Assembly: GCA_019054805.1 (NCBI GenBank)
Contig: JAHQIY010000038.1
Span: 310,001-374,000, forward strand
Direction: 5' to 3'
DNA from: Brachionus manjavacas
Taxonomy: Eukaryota; Rotifera; Eurotatoria; Ploima; Brachionidae
Length of the DNA: 64,000 nt
Of the stretch, positions 53,401 to 63,757 are shown in pieces. Position numbers and translations under genes: made by a program. The first letter of the stretch is position 1; each line of letters opens with the position of its first letter. The notes under the pieces are model-generated. The model did no database searches, had not been told where the DNA came from, and saw only the letters and a program-made list of their open reading frames with translations.

Positions 53401-56400
53401 CATGATACATTTTACAGGAGTCCAAAAAGTTAAAAGGACAAGATTTTAGGCGACTTCGAAAAAGAGCAAAAAACCCATTTTTTGACGTTTTTCAAATTGG
53501 TTTTTTGCAATGAATTTTTCGAATTATGGAAAACCGAAGTTACCACTAGATAGATCTTGAAATTTTCTTGACTTTGGCTTTTACAGATCAAAAAAAGGTC
53601 AAAGATTCGAAAAGTTATGCGCATGCGAAGCTTGCAAGTGATTACCAATCACTGAGTTTTCAAATCACTGCAAAATGGTCAATTTTTTAGCTACGATAAT
53701 GATTAATAGCTCAAATTCAAGAGCGCAAAAAGTTCTACATGATACATTTTACAGGAGTCCAAAAAGTTAAAAGGACAAGATTTTAGGCGACTTCGAAAAA
53801 GAGCAAAAAACCCATTTTTTGACGTTTTTCAAATTGGTTTTTTGCAATGAATTTTTCGAATTATGGAAAACCGAAGTTACCACTAGATAGATCTTGAAAT
53901 TTTCTTGACTTTGGCTTTTACAGATCAAAAAAAGGTCAAAGATTCGAAAAGTTATGCGCATGCGAAGCTTGCAAGTGATTACCAATCACTGAGTTTTCAA
54001 ATCACTGCAAAATGGTCAATTTTTTAGCTACGATAATGATTAATAGCTCAAATTCAAGAGCGCAAAAAGTTCTACATGATACATTTTACAGGAGTCCAAA
54101 AAGTTAAAAGGACAAGATTTTAGGCGACTTCGAAAAAGAGCAAAAAACCCATTTTTTGACGTTTTTCAAATTGGTTTTTTGCAATGAATTTTTCGAATTA
54201 TGGAAAACCGAAGTTACCACTAGATAGATCTTGAAATTTTCTTGACTTTGGCTTTTACAGATCAAAAAAAGGTCAAAGATTCGAAAAGTTATGCGCATGC
54301 GAAGCTTGCAAGTGATTACCAATCACTGAGTTTTCAAATCACTGCAAAATGGTCAATTTTTTAGCTACGATAATGATTAATAGCTCAAATTCAAGAGCGC
54401 AAAAAGTTCTACATGATACATTTTACAGGAGTCCAAAAAGTTAAAAGGACAAGATTTTAGGCGACTTCGAAAAAGAGCAAAAAACCCATTTTTTGACGTT
54501 TTTCAAATTGGTTTTTTGCAATGAATTTTTCGAATTATGGAAAACCGAAGTTACCACTAGATAGATCTTGAAATTTTCTTGACTTTGGCTTTTACAGATC
54601 AAAAAAAGGTCAAAGATTCGAAAAGTTATGCGCATGCGAAGCTTGCAAGTGATTACCAATCACTGAGTTTTCAAATCACTGCAAAATGGTCAATTTTTTA
54701 GCTACGATAATGATTAATAGCTCAAATTCAAGAGCGCAAAAAGTTCTACATGATACATTTTACAGGAGTCCAAAAAGTTAAAAGGACAAGATTTTAGGCG
54801 ACTTCGAAAAAGAGCAAAAAACCCATTTTTTGACGTTTTTCAAATTGGTTTTTTGCAATGAATTTTTCGAATTATGGAAAACCGAAGTTACCACTAGATA
54901 GATCTTGAAATTTTCTTGACTTTGGCTTTTACAGATCAAAAAAAGGTCAAAGATTCGAAAAGTTATGCGCATGCGAAGCTTGCAAGTGATTACCAATCAC
55001 TGAGTTTTCAAATCACTGCAAAATGGTCAATTTTTTAGCTACGATAATGATTAATAGCTCAAATTCAAGAGCGCAAAAAGTTCTACATGATACATTTTAC
55101 AGGAGTCCAAAAAGTTAAAAGGACAAGATTTTAGGCGACTTCGAAAAAGAGCAAAAAACCCATTTTTTGACGTTTTTCAAATTGGTTTTTTGCAATGAAT
55201 TTTTCGAATTATGGAAAACCGAAGTTACCACTAGATAGATCTTGAAATTTTCTTGACTTTGGCTTTTACAGATCAAAAAAAGGTCAAAGATTCGAAAAGT
55301 TATGCGCATGCGAAGCTTGCAAGTGATTACCAATCACTGAGTTTTCAAATCACTGCAAAATGGTCAATTTTTTAGCTACGATAATGATTAATAGCTCAAA
55401 TTCAAGAGCGCAAAAAGTTCTACATGATACATTTTACAGGAGTCCAAAAAGTTAAAAGGACAAGATTTTAGGCGACTTCGAAAAAGAGCAAAAAACCCAT
55501 TTTTTGACGTTTTTCAAATTGGTTTTTTGCAATGAATTTTTCGAATTATGGAAAACCGAAGTTACCACTAGATAGATCTTGAAATTTTCTTGACTTTGGC
55601 TTTTACAGATCAAAAAAGGTCAAAGATTCGAAAAGTTATGCGCATGCGAAGCTTGCAAGTGATTACCAATCACTGAGTTTTCAAATCACTGCAAAATGGT
55701 CAATTTTTTAGCTACGATAATGATTAATAGCTCAAATTCAAGAGCGCAAAAAGTTCTACATGATACATTTTACAGGAGTCCAAAAAGTTAAAAGGACAAG
55801 ATTTTAGGCGACTTCGAAAAAGAGCAAAAAACCCATTTTTTGACGTTTTTCAAATTGGTTTTTTGCAATGAATTTTTCGAATTATGGAAAACCGAAGTTA
55901 CCACTAGATAGATCTTGAAATTTTCTTGACTTTGGCTTTTACAGATCAAAAAAAGGTCAAAGATTCGAAAAGTTATGCGCATGCGAAGCTTGCAAGTGAT
56001 TACCAATCACTGAGTTTTCAAATCACTGCAAAATGGTCAATTTTTTAGCTACGATAATGATTAATAGCTCAAATTCAAGAGCGCAAAAAGTTCTACATGA
56101 TACATTTTACAGGAGTCCAAAAAGTTAAAAGGACAAGATTTTAGGCGACTTCGAAAAAGAGCAAAAAACCCATTTTTTGACGTTTTTCAAATTGGTTTTT
56201 TGCAATGAATTTTTCGAATTATGGAAAACCGAAGTTACCACTAGATAGATCTTGAAATTTTCTTGACTTTGGCTTTTACAGATCAAAAAAAGGTCAAAGA
56301 TTCGAAAAGTTATGCGCATGCGAAGCTTGCAAGTGATTACCAATCACTGAGTTTTCAAATCACTGCAAAATGGTCAATTTTTTAGCTACGATAATGATTA

Positions 56401-59400
56401 ATAGCTCAAATTCAAGAGCGCAAAAAGTTCTACATGATACATTTTACAGGAGTCCAAAAAGTTAAAAGGACAAGATTTTAGGCGACTTCGAAAAAGAGCA
56501 AAAAACCCATTTTTTGACGTTTTTCAAATTGGTTTTTTGCAATGAATTTTTCGAATTATGGAAAACCGAAGTTACCACTAGATAGATCTTGAAATTTTCT
56601 TGACTTTGGCTTTTACAGATCAAAAAAGGTCAAAGATTCGAAAAGTTATGCGCATGCGAAGCTTGCAAGTGATTACCAATCACTGAGTTTTCAAATCACT
56701 GCAAAATGGTCAATTTTTTAGCTACGATAATGATTAATAGCTCAAATTCAAGAGCGCAAAAAGTTCTACATGATACATTTTACAGGAGTCCAAAAAGTTA
56801 AAAGGACAAGATTTTAGGCGACTTCGAAAAAGAGCAAAAAACCCATTTTTTGACGTTTTTCAAATTGGTTTTTTGCAATGAATTTTTCGAATTATGGAAA
56901 ACCGAAGTTACCACTAGATAGATCTTGAAATTTTCTTGACTTTGGCTTTTACAGATCAAAAAAGGTCAAAGATTCGAAAAGTTATGCGCATGCGAAGCTT
57001 GCAAGTGATTACCAATCACTGAGTTTTCAAATCACTGCAAAATGGTCAATTTTTTAGCTACGATAATGATTAATAGCTCAAATTCAAGAGCGCAAAAAGT
57101 TCTACATGATACATTTTACAGGAGTCCAAAAAGTTAAAAGGACAAGATTTTAGGCGACTTCGAAAAAGAGCAAAAAACCCATTTTTTGACGTTTTTCAAA
57201 TTGGTTTTTTGCAATGAATTTTTCGAATTATGGAAAACCGAAGTTACCACTAGATAGATCTTGAAATTTTCTTGACTTTGGCTTTTACAGATCAAAAAAA
57301 GGTCAAAGATTCGAAAAGTTATGCGCATGCGAAGCTTGCAAGTGATTACCAATCACTGAGTTTTCAAATCACTGCAAAATGGTCAATTTTTTAGCTACGA
57401 TAATGATTAATAGCTCAAATTCAAGAGCGCAAAAAGTTCTACATGATACATTTTACAGGAGTCCAAAAAGTTAAAAGGACAAGATTTTAGGCGACTTCGA
57501 AAAAGAGCAAAAAACCCATTTTTTGACGTTTTTCAAATTGGTTTTTTGCAATGAATTTTTCGAATTATGGAAAACCGAAGTTACCACTAGATAGATCTTG
57601 AAATTTTCTTGACTTTGGCTTTTACAGATCAAAAAAAGGTCAAAGATTCGAAAAGTTATGCGCATGCGAAGCTTGCAAGTGATTACCAATCACTGAGTTT
57701 TCAAATCACTGCAAAATGGTCAATTTTTTAGCTACGATAATGATTAATAGCTCAAATTCAAGAGCGCAAAAAGTTCTACATGATACATTTTACAGGAGTC
57801 CAAAAAGTTAAAAGGACAAGATTTTAGGCGACTTCGAAAAAGAGCAAAAAACCCATTTTTTGACGTTTTTCAAATTGGTTTTTTGCAATGAATTTTTCGA
57901 ATTATGGAAAACCGAAGTTACCACTAGATAGATCTTGAAATTTTCTTGACTTTGGCTTTTACAGATCAAAAAAAGGTCAAAGATTCGAAAAGTTATGCGC
58001 ATGCGAAGCTTGCAAGTGATTACCAATCACTGAGTTTTCAAATCACTGCAAAATGGTCAATTTTTTAGCTACGATAATGATTAATAGCTCAAATTCAAGA
58101 GCGCAAAAAGTTCTACATGATACATTTTACAGGAGTCCAAAAAGTTAAAAGGACAAGATTTTAGGCGACTTCGAAAAAGAGCAAAAAACCCATTTTTTGA
58201 CGTTTTTCAAATTGGTTTTTTGCAATGAATTTTTCGAATTATGGAAAACCGAAGTTACCACTAGATAGATCTTGAAATTTTCTTGACTTTGGCTTTTACA
58301 GATCAAAAAAAGGTCAAAGATTCGAAAAGTTATGCGCATGCGAAGCTTGCAAGTGATTACCAATCACTGAGTTTTCAAATCACTGCAAAATGGTCAATTT
58401 TTTAGCTACGATAATGATTAATAGCTCAAATTCAAGAGCGCAAAAAGTTCTACATGATACATTTTACAGGAGTCCAAAAAGTTAAAAGGACAAGATTTTA
58501 GGCGACTTCGAAAAAGAGCAAAAAACCCATTTTTTGACGTTTTTCAAATTGGTTTTTTGCAATGAATTTTTCGAATTATGGAAAACCGAAGTTACCACTA
58601 GATAGATCTTGAAATTTTCTTGACTTTGGCTTTTACAGATCAAAAAAAGGTCAAAGATTCGAAAAGTTATGCGCATGCGAAGCTTGCAAGTGATTACCAA
58701 TCACTGAGTTTTCAAATCACTGCAAAATGGTCAATTTTTTAGCTACGATAATGATTAATAGCTCAAATTCAAGAGCGCAAAAAGTTCTACATGATACATT
58801 TTACAGGAGTCCAAAAAGTTAAAAGGACAAGATTTTAGGCGACTTCGAAAAAGAGCAAAAAACCCATTTTTTGACGTTTTTCAAATTGGTTTTTTGCAAT
58901 GAATTTTTCGAATTATGGAAAACCGAAGTTACCACTAGATAGATCTTGAAATTTTCTTGACTTTGGCTTTTACAGATCAAAAAAAGGTCAAAGATTCGAA
59001 AAGTTATGCGCATGCGAAGCTTGCAAGTGATTACCAATCACTGAGTTTTCAAATCACTGCAAAATGGTCAATTTTTTAGCTACGATAATGATTAATAGCT
59101 CAAATTCAAGAGCGCAAAAAGTTCTACATGATACATTTTACAGGAGTCCAAAAAGTTAAAAGGACAAGATTTTAGGCGACTTCGAAAAAGAGCAAAAAAC
59201 CCATTTTTTGACGTTTTTCAAATTGGTTTTTTGCAATGAATTTTTCGAATTATGGAAAACCGAAGTTACCACTAGATAGATCTTGAAATTTTCTTGACTT
59301 TGGCTTTTACAGATCAAAAAAGGTCAAAGATTCGAAAAGTTATGCGCATGCGAAGCTTGCAAGTGATTACCAATCACTGAGTTTTCAAATCACTGCAAAA

Positions 59401-62400
59401 TGGTCAATTTTTTAGCTACGATAATGATTAATAGCTCAAATTCAAGAGCGCAAAAAGTTCTACATGATACATTTTACAGGAGTCCAAAAAGTTAAAAGGA
59501 CAAGATTTTAGGCGACTTCGAAAAAGAGCAAAAAACCCATTTTTTGACGTTTTTCAAATTGGTTTTTTGCAATGAATTTTTCGAATTATGGAAAACCGAA
59601 GTTACCACTAGATAGATCTTGAAATTTTCTTGACTTTGGCTTTTACAGATCAAAAAAGGTCAAAGATTCGAAAAGTTATGCGCATGCGAAGCTTGCAAGT
59701 GATTACCAATCACTGAGTTTTCAAATCACTGCAAAATGGTCAATTTTTTAGCTACGATAATGATTAATAGCTCAAATTCAAGAGCGCAAAAAGTTCTACA
59801 TGATACATTTTACAGGAGTCCAAAAAGTTAAAAGGACAAGATTTTAGGCGACTTCGAAAAAGAGCAAAAAACCCATTTTTTGACGTTTTTCAAATTGGTT
59901 TTTTGCAATGAATTTTTCGAATTATGGAAAACCGAAGTTACCACTAGATAGATCTTGAAATTTTCTTGACTTTGGCTTTTACAGATCAAAAAAAGGTCAA
60001 AGATTCGAAAAGTTATGCGCATGCGAAGCTTGCAAGTGATTACCAATCACTGAGTTTTCAAATCACTGCAAAATGGTCAATTTTTTAGCTACGATAATGA
60101 TTAATAGCTCAAATTCAAGAGCGCAAAAAGTTCTACATGATACATTTTACAGGAGTCCAAAAAGTTAAAAGGACAAGATTTTAGGCGACTTCGAAAAAGA
60201 GCAAAAAACCCATTTTTTGACGTTTTTCAAATTGGTTTTTTGCAATGAATTTTTCGAATTATGGAAAACCGAAGTTACCACTAGATAGATCTTGAAATTT
60301 TCTTGACTTTGGCTTTTACAGATCAAAAAAAGGTCAAAGATTCGAAAAGTTATGCGCATGCGAAGCTTGCAAGTGATTACCAATCACTGAGTTTTCAAAT
60401 CACTGCAAAATGGTCAATTTTTTAGCTACGATAATGATTAATAGCTCAAATTCAAGAGCGCAAAAAGTTCTACATGATACATTTTACAGGAGTCCAAAAA
60501 GTTAAAAGGACAAGATTTTAGGCGACTTCGAAAAAGAGCAAAAAACCCATTTTTTGACGTTTTTCAAATTGGTTTTTTGCAATGAATTTTTCGAATTATG
60601 GAAAACCGAAGTTACCACTAGATAGATCTTGAAATTTTCTTGACTTTGGCTTTTACAGATCAAAAAAAGGTCAAAGATTCGAAAAGTTATGCGCATGCGA
60701 AGCTTGCAAGTGATTACCAATCACTGAGTTTTCAAATCACTGCAAAATGGTCAATTTTTTAGCTACGATAATGATTAATAGCTCAAATTCAAGAGCGCAA
60801 AAAGTTCTACATGATACATTTTACAGGAGTCCAAAAAGTTAAAAGGACAAGATTTTAGGCGACTTCGAAAAAGAGCAAAAAACCCATTTTTTGACGTTTT
60901 TCAAATTGGTTTTTTGCAATGAATTTTTCGAATTATGGAAAACCGAAGTTACCACTAGATAGATCTTGAAATTTTCTTGACTTTGGCTTTTACAGATCAA
61001 AAAAAGGTCAAAGATTCGAAAAGTTATGCGCATGCGAAGCTTGCAAGTGATTACCAATCACTGAGTTTTCAAATCACTGCAAAATGGTCAATTTTTTAGC
61101 TACGATAATGATTAATAGCTCAAATTCAAGAGCGCAAAAAGTTCTACATGATACATTTTACAGGAGTCCAAAAAGTTAAAAGGACAAGATTTTAGGCGAC
61201 TTCGAAAAAGAGCAAAAAACCCATTTTTTGACGTTTTTCAAATTGGTTTTTTGCAATGAATTTTTCGAATTATGGAAAACCGAAGTTACCACTAGATAGA
61301 TCTTGAAATTTTCTTGACTTTGGCTTTTACAGATCAAAAAAAGGTCAAAGATTCGAAAAGTTATGCGCATGCGAAGCTTGCAAGTGATTACCAATCACTG
61401 AGTTTTCAAATCACTGCAAAATGGTCAATTTTTTAGCTACGATAATGATTAATAGCTCAAATTCAAGAGCGCAAAAAGTTCTACATGATACATTTTACAG
61501 GAGTCCAAAAAGTTAAAAGGACAAGATTTTAGGCGACTTCGAAAAAGAGCAAAAAACCCATTTTTTGACGTTTTTCAAATTGGTTTTTTGCAATGAATTT
61601 TTCGAATTATGGAAAACCGAAGTTACCACTAGATAGATCTTGAAATTTTCTTGACTTTGGCTTTTACAGATCAAAAAAGGTCAAAGATTCGAAAAGTTAT
61701 GCGCATGCGAAGCTTGCAAGTGATTACCAATCACTGAGTTTTCAAATCACTGCAAAATGGTCAATTTTTTAGCTACGATAATGATTAATAGCTCAAATTC
61801 AAGAGCGCAAAAAGTTCTACATGATACATTTTACAGGAGTCCAAAAAGTTAAAAGGACAAGATTTTAGGCGACTTCGAAAAAGAGCAAAAAACCCATTTT
61901 TTGACGTTTTTCAAATTGGTTTTTTGCAATGAATTTTTCGAATTATGGAAAACCGAAGTTACCACTAGATAGATCTTGAAATTTTCTTGACTTTGGCTTT
62001 TACAGATCAAAAAAAGGTCAAAGATTCGAAAAGTTATGCGCATGCGAAGCTTGCAAGTGATTACCAATCACTGAGTTTTCAAATCACTGCAAAATGGTCA
62101 ATTTTTTAGCTACGATAATGATTAATAGCTCAAATTCAAGAGCGCAAAAAGTTCTACATGATACATTTTACAGGAGTCCAAAAAGTTAAAAGGACAAGAT
62201 TTTAGGCGACTTCGAAAAAGAGCAAAAAACCCATTTTTTGACGTTTTTCAAATTGGTTTTTTGCAATGAATTTTTCGAATTATGGAAAACCGAAGTTACC
62301 ACTAGATAGATCTTGAAATTTTCTTGACTTTGGCTTTTACAGATCAAAAAAAGGTCAAAGATTCGAAAAGTTATGCGCATGCGAAGCTTGCAAGTGATTA

Positions 62401-63558
62401 CCAATCACTGAGTTTTCAAATCACTGCAAAATGGTCAATTTTTTAGCTACGATAATGATTAATAGCTCAAATTCAAGAGCGCAAAAAGTTCTACATGATA
62501 CATTTTACAGGAGTCCAAAAAGTTAAAAGGACAAGATTTTAGGCGACTTCGAAAAAGAGCAAAAAACCCATTTTTTGACGTTTTTCAAATTGGTTTTTTG
62601 CAATGAATTTTTCGAATTATGGAAAACCGAAGTTACCACTAGATAGATCTTGAAATTTTCTTGACTTTGGCTTTTACAGATCAAAAAAAGGTCAAAGATT
62701 CGAAAAGTTATGCGCATGCGAAGCTTGCAAGTGATTACCAATCACTGAGTTTTCAAATCACTGCAAAATGGTCAATTTTTTAGCTACGATAATGATTAAT
62801 AGCTCAAATTCAAGAGCGCAAAAAGTTCTACATGATACATTTTACAGGAGTCCAAAAAGTTAAAAGGACAAGATTTTAGGCGACTTCGAAAAAGAGCAAA
62901 AAACCCATTTTTTGACGTTTTTCAAATTGGTTTTTTGCAATGAATTTTTCGAATTATGGAAAACCGAAGTTACCACTAGATAGATCTTGAAATTTTCTTG
63001 ACTTTGGCTTTTACAGATCAAAAAAAGGTCAAAGATTCGAAAAGTTATGCGCATGCGAAGCTTGCAAGTGATTACCAATCACTGAGTTTTCAAATCACTG
63101 CAAAATGGTCAATTTTTTAGCTACGATAATGATTAATAGCTCAAATTCAAGAGCGCAAAAAGTTCTACATGATACATTTTACAGGAGTCCAAAAAGTTAA
63201 AAGGACAAGATTTTAGGCGACTTCGAAAAAGAGCAAAAAACCCATTTTTTGACGTTTTTCAAATTGGTTTTTTGCAATGAATTTTTCGAATTATGGAAAA
63301 CCGAAGTTACCACTAGATAGATCTTGAAATTTTCTTGACTTTGGCTTTTACAGATCAAAAAAAGGTCAAAGATTCGAAAAGTTATGCGCATGCGAAGCTT
63401 GCAAGTGATTACCAATCACTGAGTTTTCAAATCACTGCAAAATGGTCAATTTTTTAGCTACGATAATGATTAATAGCTCAAATTCAAGAGCGCAAAAAGT
63501 TCTACATGATACATTTTACAGGAGTCCAAAAAGTTAAAAGGACAAGATTTTAGGCGAC

Positions 63559-63627
63559 TTCGAAAAAGAGCAAAAAACCCATTTTTTGACGTTTTTCAAA
63601 TTGGTTTTTTGCAATGAATTTTTCGAA
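63559..63627. repeat. Imperfect inverted repeat (dyad) of the unit, representative copy
   Basis: The left arm at 63,559-63,579 reads TTCGAAAAA, GA, GCAAAAAACC. The right arm at 63,603-63,627 reads GGTTTTTTGC, AATGAA, TTTTTCGAA. Nineteen base pairs can form, with an asymmetric internal loop of 2 versus 6 nt and a 23-nt spacer. The same element lies at 254-322 in the first unit and recurs about every 337 bp in every zone. The spacer itself contains a six-T and a five-T tract. It could extrude as a cruciform, fold as a hairpin in a transcript, or bind a dimeric protein. None of these is shown by the sequence alone. Confidence 0.8.
63563..63596. other. Helically phased A/T tracts (predicted DNA bend), representative copy
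   Basis: Tracts A5 (63,563-67), A6 (63,572-77), T6 (63,582-87) and T5 (63,592-96) have centres 9.5, 10 and 9.5 bp apart, close to one helical turn. Two further T tracts follow at 63,605-610 and 63,619-623 with 13.5-bp spacing. Phased A tracts are known to bend DNA and are common in heterochromatic satellites. The arrangement is present in nearly all units because the core block is conserved. Confidence 0.65.
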
Positions 63628-63719
63628 TTATGGAAAACCGAAGTTACCACTAGATAGATCTTGAAATTTTCTTGACTTTGGCTTTTACAGATCAAAAAAA
63701 GGTCAAAGATTCGAAAAGT

Positions 63720-63731
63720 TATGCGCATGCG
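63720..63731. other. Alternating purine-pyrimidine tract TATGCGCATGCG
   Basis: Twelve bases alternate pyrimidine and purine, with the overlapping palindromes TGCGCA and GCATGC, followed at once by GAAGCTTGCA with a HindIII palindrome. This is the most GC-rich spot of an otherwise AT-rich unit. It is potentially Z-forming under supercoiling. In zone B it decays to TATGCACATGGG. No function is known to me. Confidence 0.5.
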
Positions 63732-63740
63732 AAGCTTGCA

Positions 63741-63757
63741 AGTGATTACCAATCACT
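63741..63757. repeat. Short perfect inverted repeat AGTGATT-ACC-AATCACT
   Basis: Seven-base arms flank a 3-nt spacer in the zone-D consensus. A second AATCACTG follows at 63,767-63,774, so the right arm also occurs as a direct repeat with a 16-bp offset. In zone A the same place reads TGTGATTACCAATCAAT (five-base arms). In zone B it usually reads AGTGATTACCAGTCACT (one mismatch). The fully symmetric form is fixed only in zone D and in some zone C units. Confidence 0.75.

Noticed and set aside
63559..63575. Possible CENP-B box at TTCGAAAAAGAGC and at the other two TTCGAA sites of the unit
   Set aside because: The TTCG and the central A can be matched, but the required CGGG half is absent at all three sites.
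63695..63720. Possible RNA polymerase III B box or tRNA-derived origin near GGTCAAAGATTCGAAAAG
   Set aside because: It does not match the GGTTCRANYCC-type consensus, and no A box or tRNA-like folding is present at a suitable distance.
63534..63752. 72-codon minus-strand reading frame identical in most zone-D units
   Set aside because: It is present or absent purely according to the A7 or A6 run that shifts its frame, with no compensating change. Identity reflects DNA homogenisation, not protein conservation.
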